A stretch of 64,000 bases of DNA. Source: Bipolaris cookei (Eukaryota > Ascomycota > Dothideomycetes > Pleosporales > Pleosporaceae). Each line of letters starts with the position of its first letter. Position 1 is the first letter of the stretch. The stretch covers positions 30,381 to 94,380 of the forward strand of contig NRSV01000090.1 of the NCBI GenBank assembly GCA_002286855.1, in the 5' to 3' direction. A model generated the notes under the pieces. The model worked only from the letters and a program-made list of their open reading frames with translations. It did no database searches and was not told the origin of the DNA. The position numbers were made by a program, and so were the translations under genes. This document shows, in pieces, positions 9,063 to 21,475 of this stretch.

Positions 9063-12000
9063 TAGTCCTAACTCGCAGCAGCCGAAGATTTAATAAGCCA
9101 GATTAGTTAAAACAATCTAACTACTCTATACTCGTACTACATACTGGTTATTATTCGTAAGATAACCTGAAAGCGATTGGTAGTATCGTGTGGTGGAGCC
9201 CATAGAGGATATGGCGCCAACAGTGCTAAGAGTGCTTCGGACAGGGATATTATAAAAAAGGACTATGATTTCTAGAACGGCGATGTTATGGCGGATGCCA
9301 TGACTGACCGCACGTGGCTGGGCGGTGCATTGGGCAAAGTTCGATGTGTTATAGTCATAACACTATAATAAGAAACTGCTAGTTTGTTGTACACCTTGGC
9401 AATGATATAGACATACAGATTAGAACTAAAAAGCTGGTTTTTTCTTTTTTTCGGGTTCACCGATTTACGAAGAACTCCGTCTTTGTTGTATGTTCGCCAG
9501 TTGTTCATGCTTTTGATTGGCCTCATTTTCCGTACGTCTTTGTTGGTAACCTTGCGTTCATTGAAGCGTGGATTCGAATTACTTCGCGCACTTCATGGCT
9601 CTCGCGCATTCAATACCATGCAGTTCACAGTCAATATCTACTGTTCTAACATAGTAGCATCGCAACGATGTCGGCGTCTCTAGAACTCTAGTGAAGTCGA
9701 TAATCGTCTACTACTCCGGCAGCTCTCAAGGAGCGACACCAACGCGATCGCGACGTACCTAGATACAGCTACACTTGGAGAGAAAGGTCTGCCTTGGCAG
9801 GATATTGCTGACAAGGCAGGTGTCGTTAAGGCCTGTCACCATAAAAAGGTCGTCAAATTGAACAATCGTCAGGTGCAGTTATCCAAAGACGCGTCAAAAT
9901 GGATGGAGGAATCAAGACACACAAGGCTATCGTGAAGGAGCTCCATTCGAGGCTTATAGTTGTCTACTAAATTAAGGCTCTTATGCTGTCCCACGCACTC
10001 CCATATGCCTCTGAGTGACACTACTGCCGACTAGTCTTGCCTACGCCGTTACGCTCCTCTTGCCTCTGTTTCTGGAATTGCTGCACTGCAGCAGCAAATC
10101 CATCATCTGTAATTTCAGGCAATCGCTCCACTGCAGTACCAAGTCTATAATATGTAATTTTAGGCAATTGCTTGAGAGTACTAGCTGCGTTCAACCCGGG
10201 CCTGTATTTATTTATCTGGCGAAATGCTTCAGCCCTTGTGGCTTTTTCATTAGGCACATGTACATCTTTTTCCTGCATACAATTTATGAAAGCAATTTCC
10301 TCGCGAGCTTTGAGATATAGTTGCTTCCTTCGCCTGTCGGTGGAGTTCTGGGTATTGTCTGAGACTTGCTCTACGTCTGTAGGTGCCTGCCTTGGAGAAT
10401 TGGGAGGGGATGTAGCTGTTGAATAGTTAGTAAAAGCAACATAATAAGGACAATTTGTTTATATACACTTTGGCCGTGCGCTGTCTACCTGCATCTCCTC
10501 CATTGTGCTTGAATTGGGTGACGGTACTGAGGTTTCAGATTAGCGAACTGCTGAACTCAGGGAGAGCGCGGCTGCATATTTATATTGCATAATAGCACTA
10601 GATTGTGATTGGAAATTACTTATGCTGTTACACTCTTATGCACTTGCAGCTTCCGCTTTGCGCACACAGCCGAACTGTCATCCCACGCAGGACACGGACC
10701 TGCCTGGTATGCGCTTGTCTAAAGATAGTTAAGCTAAGTAAATATGATGCGTTGATTGGTCTGAGAGTTTAGAAGAGGACCCATCACTGACAAAAGCTAA
10801 TACGGTTTAGGCAAGGCTGCCACTAAGCGACAGAGGCTTAACGTGGGATCAGAGGCCGCCTGCTGACAGAAACCGGAAGCTGCAACTGCATGAGGGTGTA
10901 AGCCAATAATCGAATGTAAATACGCGCTCAGAAAACCACGCCACAATCTTTTGCTACCCCGCATTTGTCAATTGGCTATTTGTGCAGGGACTATCCACCA
11001 CCGGGCTGAAAGAATGATCGCGACTCAGCACAGGCCTAAGCTTGACCAAATAGCACGCAACTTGTGGAACAAACCCATGCTGGCGCAGAACAGCTGCGCC
11101 TTGCGGTGAAGGGAACTCCGCATTGCAAAGATAAATCCATATTCTTTTTAGTAGTTAATGCTCTCTGGTTATTGTATCGTTACGAATAACTAAGCGAAAC
11201 TGCTTACGTACGACCGACAGGGTAGTAATCAGTTCCGAGGATTGCAGCATAGGAAGTGCTACGCCGCAATCGCAGGAATCCTTCTTAACTACGCCGCATA
11301 TCACGTGACTGATCTTGAACGATCACACCATCAATCGTATACGATCACTTCCCCAGCCAATAAAGAAGCTAATCCCCGACGATCAACTGGAGCCGATATA
11401 CTAGAAAAGAGTTCTGGGTGGGTGTTTAGCTATGAGCATCTTCAAAGTAAACGGCTGAAGCAAGCGGAAGAGGTAGCAGCCAAAGAAGTTAAAGCTATGG
11501 AGAAGCGTAGTCGGAAGGGCAAAGATGCTATGCGGGAGGCCGCAGAAACCAAGGCATCCATAAGCACGGTGGGACGTGGCCGAAAGCAGAAGAGTACATA
11601 CTGCGCTGTAAGTCGAAGTGCAGGGTGCTGGTTTGTGCACGCACCAAGACTCCAAGTTAGCACGGGCCATGTCCACGAACACTAACTCTCTCCCCTATTC
11701 TATCTAATAACTCACGCTATATAGATGGCATGATGATGAAACGTAGTACATTAAACGCGAAGTGGTGGGTAGATGGGCAGGGTATGTAGAGTAAGGGCAT
11801 AGTTAATCTGAACATAATTATGTAAGTAAGACTACAAGTCGAGATATCAAATAGTTAGCCACCGCTGATAATAATAAAGTTTATTACTACTCTCTATAAG
11901 CGTAAGCTGGTTAGATGAAACGTCTAATTGCTGTGTGATGACTCTGAAATGCTAGCACTCTTGATTACGTGTAAGCAAGACGAAGGATGCGACTCAAAAC

Positions 12001-12837
12001 GCTGCCCCACAATCCTTCCAACTATGCTATAGTCACGTGACATAATCAGTGATCAGTATGTCTTGGCGCCACTGAGAAATTGAGCAGGCTAGGACGGTGA
12101 ATCTGAAACGCGCAGCTAACCTTCCACTTAGGCGTGGTTGGTATACCCGTAATTATGCACGTTGGAACAGCAACGAGAAAGCCGTTCGACGCGAGCTAGA
12201 CAGCTGGTTAGAGATAAACCTTGCAGTATGGCTACACTTACAGAATGGGCGCTTTGTAGACCCACATCTATGCGCACGCCCGTATGCATGAACGGTCACG
12301 TGGATCATGTGGATTAGGGTGATTGCGTCATGGGCGTTTGCCGCCTGCAAGGTAATCTGCCGAACTCCCTGCTTAACCTGACTTCAACATGAACTATTAC
12401 TGGTAACCTGAGTGTGCGCTCTTTCTATCAGACTCCGCCTGTTATCGCAGCGAGAATATCAGTGCTACCTCTCAGGTCTTCTAGTTCAAAGTGGGCACAC
12501 ACCAGGACGATACCTTACTTACACCACTCGGAATCGCCGTCGTACTATCGTTTTCTGCGTCTTTGCGGCACAGCCTCGCACAATCAAGGGTTGCTTGTGT
12601 GTAACCCGTGTGCGTGCACGTGCTGTCCATTGTGTCGGTAACTAAGGACCTGCAAGCACGCGGAGTAATTGTTGCATATGGTCTTGGCAACGTTGCCTGC
12701 CTAGTAAGATAAGCGTGGAAGCCTCGCTTCGACAGTTTCGGTCCGAGGGCCGCGCGCTTGTACCGCCACTCACATGCCGTACGAATGAAATGAATTATGG
12801 GCCTTGTGCCGCACATTGTCCTGAGACTTGCCTGTTG
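9063..12837. other. Gene-poor, repeat-derived stretch
   Basis: No intact gene is supported. A segment near 9720-9930 (+) reads GLPWQDIADKAGV, like the HTH start of a transposase, then hits stops; this is a weak call. The frame at 11242-11685 (+) has a basic, Ala/Lys-rich tail (KRSRKGKDAMREAA) of the kind seen in DDE transposase C-termini, but no catalytic motif. A short imperfect repeat lies at 10081-10170. The whole stretch looks like decayed transposon sequence. Confidence 0.45.
11625..11735 (-). repeat. Dispersed repeat, inverted copy of 28488-28580
   Basis: The reverse complement of this segment matches the DNA just left of repeat R2 at 28488-28580, including CATCTATATAGCGTGAGTTA and GGCCCGTGCTAACTTGG. 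It therefore marks the other end of the same dispersed element, inverted here. Confidence 0.65.
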
Positions 12838-13195
12838 TAACGATGTTACAGCTTCATCAAGCACTGAGCCAATCCCAGAGCCGGATCGGAGTAAGTATCG
12901 GCCGCCCCTTCATCAGCCGTCCGTTCCTGATCGGATCCGATTCGGACCCGACTAGGATAGGTATATATTGAGACACTTCCTGTAGCTAGCTCTGTAGACT
13001 TTTGATATCCTTTCGTACAAGGCCTAGTATATGATGCTACGTGGATTCGACCCCGATCCATCCTGATCGGGTAATCACGCACCCTGATCCAAAAATGTGC
13101 GTATGCAACGCGGATCAGACCCCGGTTTTCGCCCATTACAGTCTAGCGCGAATCAGCCCCTTAATTTCTACATTTTAGTTCTAGCGTAAGCCTCG
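12838..13195 (+). repeat. Dispersed repeat R1, longest copy
   Basis: Begins TTGTAACGATGTTACAGC. Its first 90 bp recur inverted at 22427-22515, its middle (TTTTGATATCCTTTCGTACA) recurs inverted at 34985-35060, and its right half recurs at 8945-9062 and 25838-26000. It lies immediately upstream of the OrsD/recombinase-like gene, so it may supply that gene's promoter or be an end of the mobile unit. No coding capacity. Confidence 0.75.
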
Positions 13196-13296
13196 TAAAC
13201 CATCATACTCCTAATAGTGAAATACAACTGGTCACAGTAGAGCTGTCTTGATGTTCTTGCTTTTCGTTGATAGTTGTAACGGTTCAGAGTGTAGAG

Positions 13297-16286
13297 ATGG
13301 CAACAAATTGGATCCTGTCAACACCAGCGTCTATCGCTAACCACCTTGTATGTCGTGCCGATCGCCTAAATCAAAGCCATTAGTCGCTAACTTCACATTT
13401 CGTATCTTGTAGCCACATGACTCAATTACTCTAGATTATATCACGTTCATCCCAAGCGAGAAAGTAATCATCTGCACCCGCTGCTGCACCGCAGTACCTG
13501 TCACGCGCTTAGATGCCCATCTTCAAACTTCCCACCATGTTCCATTCAAACTACGGCGCATGGCGATAGCACGATTTGACGGCATGCCCGCTGCGCAATC
13601 TTTTCAAGATCTAGTACCTCGCCAGGATAGATCTGCGCCACTCTTGTATCTTCTTCCACCCGTACCTGGATTTTATTGTCCACACTGTACAGAGGGAAAG
13701 ACAATCAACTGGGATCGGATGCGAAAGCATGCGAAGGAAAAACATAACATCAGCGCTCCAGAATGCCTTCGAGACCAATCTAGGTATAGATGTTATCTGC
13801 AGAGCTGGACGACATACTCGCCCAAACACTGGGTAGTAACCCAAGACAATAGCTCTAGTCAGCAAGCGATTCCCGAGCAACCGTACTCTATAAGCGAAGA
13901 AGAACACCTATTGCGGATGGAGGATGAAGAGGAAGAAGAAGAACAGCGCTTTTATGGCGAGAATGATATGGTAGCTCTAGACGCAGAGCTAGAGCACGAC
14001 GAGAATACTGAGTGGCTTCGAGCCTGTGAATGGCCAACGTGGTTCGCTCACAAGCCTATTCATATTATCGTCGCAGCTGCAGCGTTGCCCTCCGGGAGAA
14101 CATCCGAGGATCTCGTACTAGGCCTTTGGAACGGTTTCGAATGTGTGAGCCCAGCACAGACAGAGAGGGTTATTTGGAAGATGCTAGAAGCCAGTAGAAT
14201 TGTGTTTCAGCGATGCGAAATGACGCTCAAACAAACACCGCGCGTTCTGCGTTGCTGGCTTCGGAGCTGGACGCCTTCTTTCCTTCCTTATCCATTTGAG
14301 CTGCCTCAACGCGAACAAACCCGGCGAAGATACTACGTTATCCACGAACGGTTTCTATGCTACATATTCCGGATACTAGCACTGTCGCGTAACATGAAAG
14401 AGCCTACAAGCGAAATCTCTGGGCTGCATCTGAATACGGGTCAGATGGCCATGATGAACCATATCTGGGACCATCTCTCGATTGCTGGCCAGCAGGCAGA
14501 CAGCGGGATATTGCTCCAACCATCACTGGATAGTGTTTATGAGAATCTGTTCCAGCTTCTTGTCATGTTCTGGACGGATCTATCGCACAATGGAAACATG
14601 AGCCGCAGCGCCATTATGCATTTTTCTGGCGTTTTGGGAGTCCATCCTACAGAGCTATGTTTCCGTAAACCCTATGATTATACACCATTTATATCAGCTC
14701 TTTTATGGGTGGGGCGTCTCATCATACTTGAGTACGCCCTACCACTTGCACCATACAACCATCTTGAAGTTCCTTGGCCTGAGCGCACCGTGTATTCTGA
14801 CCAAGCACAGCGGCTACGTGAGCACATTCGACCTAAATACCTTCAGCGAGGAAGCCTTGCGCCGGCCGGTTACCTTATTGAACGGCTTCAGCATGGACGA
14901 GCGATTGCTAGGCGCGAGGGCCCCCGAACAAATATCTCATGGTCTCCAGACGGCTTGACACTATATATCGCAGACACCCAGATTCATATGCGGCAATTCC
15001 GCAAAACGATCCATAGCGTCATAGTAGGATTGCAAAATCTTACCCAAGAGCTCCTTTTTGACTGGTGGCCAGATGTCCAACTCAATGCCGTACAAGATGA
15101 TCTTGCGACTCACCGTCCAGGATTCTCGTTTCTAACACACCCAGCCAACAAACTACAGGGGTCTTTTCGCGCTGTGAGCAGACTCGCATTCTCAGAGCAA
15201 GGCGGGTTTTCATTAGAGACAAGAAGAGGGAGAGCCAAGCTAAAACAGTACCTTCAAAAAAGCGACCAGTTTATTCGTCTACTCTATGCGGCAATGCACA
15301 TGACGAACGGCATGCCAGCACGCGGAGAAGAGTTTAGGGTGTTACGCTGGGCTGACACAGTTTCTGTGCGGCGAAATATCTTCGTCTACAAAGGAAAGGT
15401 GATTCTTGTTTTTTCGTATAACAAAGCAAACACCAACACCAATAATTCCTTTTATATCGTGCGGTCTCCCTGCCCCATAGTACAGAGGGTCCTTTACGTG
15501 TACCTCGTGTATATCCGCCCGTTCCGCAGCCTTATTAGCCGAAATCTGGGCGTCTTGTCCAAGAACTCAACGAACCCTCACTTATTCAGCACACACGAAA
15601 GCGCGACCTCGTGCTTCTCATCAGACCAGGCCCACTCGAGCCTGAGAAATGTAACAGCTGGGTATTCTGTTCCTATGAATACCAGTTTGTATAGGCAAAC
15701 CGCAGTGAGCATCGCTAAGAAACATCTCCCAGGCCTTGTTGCACCATTCGACCCTAGCACACCAAAAGATTATACCGGCTTTCTCCAGCTTCTTGCTTTT
15801 CAGACAGGTCACCGACCCGTCACGCATGCTAGTGCATACGCGCTTGAGCGTGGCTTTCCTACAAAACTTCAGCCCGATCTTATCGACCGATACCTTGCGA
15901 ATAGTCATATGTGGCACGAGTTTACATTGACTAGAGAAGAAGATGTCCTAGATCAGAGTCTAGCACCTGCACAATATGCCTCAAGTAGTACGTCCCGAGT
16001 TGGCTACTGCCCGGACAACGTCACCACAAGGACGCCAGAATGCGCGACACCTGAGGGGAGCGATGTAGATTCCTCAGAAGAAGCCTTGCCTCGGCGGACA
16101 CAGGAGCAAAGACATCAAAGAGGGAAGAAGCGAGGCAGAGAAAGCGAGAGTTGCAGCCCTACCTATATGGTTCTCCTCCAGCAAGCTCCGGCGGAGCTTG
16201 CTGGACGTAAGCTTAGACCTACTAGAGTACCGTGCGCGCTTTTGGCGGAGCTTGCTGGAGTGATCGACCGGGACTTACTGGAATGA
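13297..16286 (+). CDS. OrsD zinc-finger / tyrosine-recombinase-like protein, intact
   Basis: Proposed exons 13297-13347 and 13413-16286 (65-bp intron: GTATGT donor, GCTAAC branch, TTGTAG acceptor; phase 0), 974 aa. The first Met of the long frame (13560) is too far in: the in-frame sequence before it encodes an OrsD-type finger (CTRC, then HLQTSHH), and the intron links it to the Met at 13297. A second finger follows (YCPHC, then HAKEKH), then an acidic patch (EDEEEEEEQ). The C-terminal half fits a tyrosine recombinase: Arg654 in PARGEE, Lys688 in YNKAN, Arg778 in LYRQ, His817 in TGHRP and Tyr826 in SAYAL. His and Tyr are nine residues apart, as in XerD, lambda Int and Cre (Trp-Tyr). The tail is basic. 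It is paralogous to the downstream helicase gene but lacks the helicase. Recombinase activity is inference; the frame is intact, unlike its neighbours. Confidence 0.75.
16177..16260. repeat. Perfect hairpin and third copy at gene 3' end
   Basis: TCCAGCAAGCTCCG (16177-16190) and its exact reverse complement (16192-16205) form a 14-bp stem with a one-base loop. A third copy, CGGAGCTTGCTGGAG, lies at 16246-16260. It is inside the last codons of the OrsD/recombinase-like gene and encodes a repeated AELAG. Confidence 0.9.
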
Positions 16287-16288
16287 TC

Positions 16289-16316
16289 GCTGATTGGCTG
16301 TCTTAACCCTAACCCT
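16289..16316 (+). repeat. GCTGATTGGCT motif plus short interstitial telomere tract
   Basis: Three bases after the stop codon comes GCTGATTGGCT (16289-16299), then TAACCCTAACCCT (16304-16316), two telomere units in the C-rich orientation. The same motif followed by a longer CCCTAA tract ends the helicase gene at 21959-22070. Confidence 0.85.
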
Positions 16317-18989
16317 ACTCTATCTCTACCTCTACTATCTACCAGCCATCTTTTTTTCTAATAGAATAGAGAAAATAGACGAATCTATCTACTATATACG
16401 TAGCTATGCTTATTTATCTATCTACTTATAATATTCTTATCTGCCGCGACCATCAGCGCGCTATTTACAGTGTAGACGAGCATCTCCAGCGGCACTATAA
16501 GCTACTAAAAGCAGATAGAAGAGCGCTACTTAGCGCGTATAGCAATGTGTTGCTTCTACCGCCAAATCAAGTGCCTCTGCCTACGCCCTATGGATCACCG
16601 CTGCTAGAGCTAGGCGCGCCAGAAGACGCGTTTATCTGCTACTTAAGCACTAGCAGTAGTAGCAGCAGCAGCAGCAGTAGCAGTAATACTAGTAGCAGCG
16701 GCGCGCTAAGTGGACAGTGTAGATTTATTAGTACAAGCCGCAAATGGATGCAGCAGCATATTAATTAGCAGCATGGAGTTAAGCTTACCCGCTGGTCTAC
16801 TACCTCAGCTATCTCGTACGCTAAGTATGCTGCCAAGCTATAGAGGCCTGTTAAGGTGCAGACGTTCTTCCGTAAGAAGCGATATATACGCTACTTTATC
16901 GTACAGGAGCCAGAACAGCCAGACTAGACGGAGCAGATGGAGCAGACGGAGCAGCCGGAGACAGGCCAAGCGGGCTAGGCAAGCCAGCAGCGCCAGCAGC
17001 AGCAGCAGAAGAGCTATCAGCAACGCCTAGTCGGTCTATCACGCGAGTGGGACGCTGTTGAGCGCAAGGATAGCGAGGCTATACAGCGTATAGCCGAAGA
17101 AGCTGACGCCAAAGACCGTACGGGTTAGTTCAAGCGTACGCAGTAGGACGAGCACCTACAGGCCTACTCAGACTAGCAGCTACTGTCGTACGCCATACGC
17201 CTCCCATCAGCGGAGGAGCCGCAGCTGCAGCGCGTCGTACAGCTCGTAGAAGAGCTAGTAGAGGAAGCTGTACAGGGACTCGGCACGCTCTCTCGAGATA
17301 CGCTGCGCTAGCTGCGCAGTGCAAAGCTTCAAGAGCCAGACGTCCGCCCGTTTAGCCGTATGCAAAACAAGGCCAGCCAGCTGCGCGCTGCTCAAGTCTG
17401 GGCACGACTAGTCTACTACTACCTCCGTGTAGTAGCTGTCGACCAGCCAGCAGCGCCAGCAGTGCCCGAGCTGGCCAGTATTACTCGTCTCTTCCCGTGG
17501 CATAGCAAGCAGAAGCTAGCAGCCGAGCGGCTCTGGAAGTACCTATCCCAGGACGATAGCAGCGCTACGACGATAGCAAAGCAGCGTACGTACGTGCTGC
17601 GCCTGTCTCACGCTCTTATCTGCCAGGAGCTCTATGGACAGCCCTTTGCTAGCGCAGTAGTCCATTTTCTCGCCGCGCTTGGTATCCACCCAGAGACTAG
17701 CCGTCTACTTACTGCTACCGAGTTCTCGCCTATGCTCGGCTCTCTCGTCTACTGCGTACGCGCGTTGACGATAGAGCTCTTTCTCCCAGCAGAGAAGCGG
17801 GCTGAGCAAGGTGCTGCTGAGATAGATAGCTTTCTTAAGCAGCGTGCTCGCTACCTAACAGACGGCTCATATAGCCCGATGAGTACTATGCTTAGCTTAC
17901 TAGCATACGCTAAGTTTATCGCTCTGCGTACGCCTGGCAGTATCGCTGGCAGCATGTGGTGGTCAGTAGACCGACAGACGTTCTATATCAAAGGCCGGCC
18001 TGTCGTACTACAGCAGTTCCGCGAGCTTGCGCAGGGCGTCATCACTGAGGCAGAACGGGTGCTGTGGGAAGAGCTGCTGTGGATGAGCGAGCAGGAGCAT
18101 CGGCCGACGACTAGGCTAGCGGAGATACAAGACGACGTGTCTATCCAGCAGCGTGGTGTATGCTACCTATCGCCATCTCAGCTAGAGCAAGGACAGACGT
18201 GGGTGCTAGATCGGCTGGCTAGGGTAGCTGGGGCGCAGAAGCTCTATCAACAGCGCGTACGGCAGCAGTCAGAGCAGCCAGAGCAGTCAGAGCAGCCCCA
18301 ACAGTCAGAGCAGCTCCAACAGCCCCAGCAGCTGCCGACCAGCAGCAGCTCCAGCAGCCCCAGCAGCCCTGACAGCCCTGGCAGCCACCCACCAAATCAC
18401 AGCATAGAGTGGAGACCTCGAGCCGTCCAGCGCTATCTCAAGCTACTCGATCGTTTTCTAGAGCTGCTCTGTCTTGCTGTCCATATTACTGGCGGCCAGC
18501 CAGCCCGCGGGCCAGAGCTGCTCTCCGTCCGCTGGCGCAATGGCGTGCTGCAAGACCGCAATCTCTACATCATAGCCGGCCAAGTCGCTGTAGTTACTCG
18601 CTACCATAAGACGCAGTCGCAGTGGGACAAGCCTAAGATCGTCGCGCGGTTCCTGCCTGAGGCAGTAGGGCAGCTAGTCACTGCCTATCTGCTATATCTA
18701 CGGCCCGTACGTGCTATGCTTCTTAGCAGTCAGGGCAAGGCAGTTACCGCGTCGGCGACCGACTATCTATGGGCGACCGACAGTGGGCCATGGGACACAG
18801 ATCGGCTCACGCGTACGATGACAGCCGAGACAGCAGAGCGGCTAGGATCGCGGCTAACGACATCTGAGTACCGTCACGTAGCTGTCGGGATTGGGCGAGA
18901 GATAGTAGGAGAGCGCTTTGCTGCGGGCTACCACAAGCAGCTAGACGGACGATCTATAGCTGCTAGCGGTGCTAGAGACGTCAGCTCGG

Positions 18990-19835
18990 ACGAAGACGAG
19001 GATGGCGAGGATCCAGTCGAGCTGCAGAACGGGCGGTCTACAGCGATAGGCATGGTAGCGTACGCAGTACAGGCTGATATCGTGCAACGACAACAAAGAA
19101 TCCTCACGACAGATACGATTGAATCGTAGTAACAGCAAGCGTGCGATTGTTAGATACGCGGCTGAACGTGAACATTCATGAGCTACCTTGATCACGTAGC
19201 CTGTCGGATATTTGGCAGCAAGAAAGATGTACCGTTGCAGAACGCATCTTCTCGTCTCTGCGGCTGATCACCACGAAGTCAAGAAACAGTAGATAACGCA
19301 ATTCTACATTTAGCTGCTAGCGGTGAGTAGGAGAACGTTCTCCAGCTCATGTACGACAGACCGCGATGTTTGTGACGACGATCCAGTCGAGTGTCATTGC
19401 AGAACGGCGTCTACAGCGGATTAGTCAGTGGGTGTGCGTGTTACGTATTAGGCTGATATCTGTTGTCATGAGTAGGACTTTAGTAGCGCCGATCTGATGT
19501 GATTCGGTATTGCGAGACGGCTCAGTGCTTAGCGATGTTGGCGTCAGCCCGTTTCTGCTCATGTGAGTGTGGTGTTTGATTTTGTTCTCATTTTTTCTAT
19601 TACATTGATGTTAGAATTTTTTATTATTTTTATGTATTTCTTATATTATTTTGATATTTTTTTTTTTTTTTTTTTTGTTATATTATTTTAGGATTTTTTG
19701 TTTTTCTTCTTTTTTTTCTTTTCGTTATTTTATTATAACGAAGACGAGGATGGCGAGGATCCAGTCGAGCTGCAGAACGGGCGGTCTACAGCGATAGGCA
19801 TGGTAGCGTACGCAGTACAGGCTGATATCGTGCAA
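18990..19835 (+). other. 98-bp duplication around 650 bp of foreign or low-quality DNA
   Basis: Positions 18990-19087 repeat exactly at 19738-19835 (offset 748). Between them (19088-19737) lies a noisy, partly recognisable third version of the same segment (about 19309-19490) and a poly-T-rich run (19560-19735). The paralogous decayed copy at 24780-24910 has no insertion at this point. Joining across the duplication restores one frame. This looks like two contig ends merged without collapsing their overlap. Confidence 0.8.
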
Positions 19836-20892
19836 GGACTTAGTGCGCGATCGATTGACGTATTTCGGACGCTCAGCTTAGCATGGCACGGGTTCCTAGG
19901 GCTATCATCTAAGCCAAGTAGTCTATTAGCAGTCGCAGCAGACGCAGTGGGACAGGCAAGAAAAAAGCGGAAACAGTCACTCTGCTGCCCAAACTGCTCG
20001 ACACGGCTACAGCCGCAGCTCCAGCCTGAGCTTGAGCCTGAGCCTGAGCCTAAGACTGCGCAGCAGCCAGCGGCGAAGAAAGCCAAGCTGACACAGGCGT
20101 ACGAGGCTAACACGCGTGCGACGACAGAGAAGCAGCTTACTGAGGCTGTTCGCCAGGTACTCTGTATTTCTACTGACCAGCCAGTTACCTATCGATCGCC
20201 AGACCAGAAGCGAGCGCTAGACGCCGTCGTACAAGGCGTAAGTCCTCTTATCGTCGTTCTACCTACAGGCGGAGGCAAGACGCTTCTGCCTTTTACCGCT
20301 GCTGTCCTCGATCAAAGCCAGCAGACTGATCGGCCTGGCATGACGATACTAGTCGTCCCATTTCGGGCGCTAGTTGAGGACATGCTCGTACGGCTCGCAC
20401 AGGCAAGGATTGCAGCTATTGAGTGGCAGCCAGGCGAGGCAGGCGAGCTGCAGCGTCGCAGTCGACTAGCCAGTATAGTCGTCGTCAGTGCTGACTACGT
20501 TGGGAGCTCTGACGGCAGCTTTCTCTCGTACGCAGCTTTGCTCGCTCGGCAGCAGATACTGCGACGGGTAGTAGTGGACGAGTGCCATGTGGCTATTACA
20601 GCTGACTCGTGGCGGCCAAAGCTAGCACGGCTAAGAGACTTACGGCTTCTAGCGTGCCAGCTCGTGTTTCTTACGGCTACGCTGCCTCCGTCGCAGGTAG
20701 AGCAGCTACAGCAGAGACTACTTATACCTACGGCTACTATCGTCCGAGCAAGAAGCACGCAGCGGCCTAACACGCAGTACGTAGTCTACTATTGCCAGCG
20801 AGACCAGCTATATGAGCAGGCCGTGGAGCAAGCGGGTAGGTTAATGAGAGAGGCAGAACAGGCTTCTAGGCAGCGCTGTGCAGCAGCGGCAG

Positions 20893-20960
20893 CTACAACA
20901 GCTACAGCTACAGCAGCTACAGCTACAGCAGCTACAGCTACAGCAGCTACAGCAACTACA
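20893..20960 (+). repeat. Ala/Thr-coding microsatellite
   Basis: Tandem ACAGCTACAGCAGCT units encode an Ala/Thr run between helicase motifs III and IV of the helicase gene. This is a usual place for low-complexity loops. Reverse-strand frames here are artefacts. Confidence 0.85.
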
Positions 20961-21339
20961 GAAGATAGGTACGCCAAAGGGATCGTCTACTGCCGCAGTC
21001 GACAGCTCTGTGATAAGATAGCAGCAGCGCTAGACTGCAGCAGCTATCACGCAGGCGTAGGTTCTCGTACGAAGATACTAGAGCAGTGGCGGCAGCGTGG
21101 TGGTTTAATTGTTTGTACGTCGGCGCTAGGAGTAGGAGTAGATATTGCGGGCGTAGAGTTCACGCTGCATATAGAACAGCCGTGGAGCATGATCGACTTT
21201 GTGCAGGAGAGTGGGAGAGCGCGAGGGCAAGGCAAAGCCGTGGTGCTAGTAGTAGCAAGAAAAGAGCAGCAGCAGCGGCAGCAGGCACAACGGCGGGCAA
21301 AGCAGGTAGGGCAGGAGCAGCAGCAAGTAGAGGCGGCAG

Positions 21340-21475
21340 ACGAGGCAGATGAGACAGAGACAGACGAGGCAGACGAGACAGACGAGACAGACGAGACAGA
21401 CGAGACAGACGAGACAGACGAGACAGACGAGACAGACGAGACAGACGAGACAGACGAGACAGACGAGACAGACGA
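21340..21475 (+). repeat. GACGAGACA microsatellite coding Asp-Glu-Thr repeat
   Basis: About a dozen 9-bp units encode a strongly acidic D-E-T repeat after helicase motif VI. The reverse strand is also open (Ser/Val and Arg/Leu repeats), but those frames are shadows. Confidence 0.9.

Noticed and set aside
10015..10426. Overlapping frames with an imperfect internal repeat
   Set aside because: Frames on both strands, no motif, no intron signals.
11242..11685. 147-codon frame as a gene
   Set aside because: Only a basic low-complexity tail is recognisable, and its end overlaps a dispersed repeat. Treated as transposon debris.
13560..16286. ATG at 13560 as the start of the OrsD/recombinase-like protein
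   Set aside because: The in-frame upstream sequence encodes a zinc finger, and a well-formed 65-bp intron connects it to an ATG at 13297. The decayed copy has the same arrangement.
17360..19129. 589-codon frame as a complete gene
   Set aside because: Coding similarity continues upstream in the same frame through TAG stops, and the C-terminal end runs into the 748-bp interruption. It is a piece of the helicase pseudogene.
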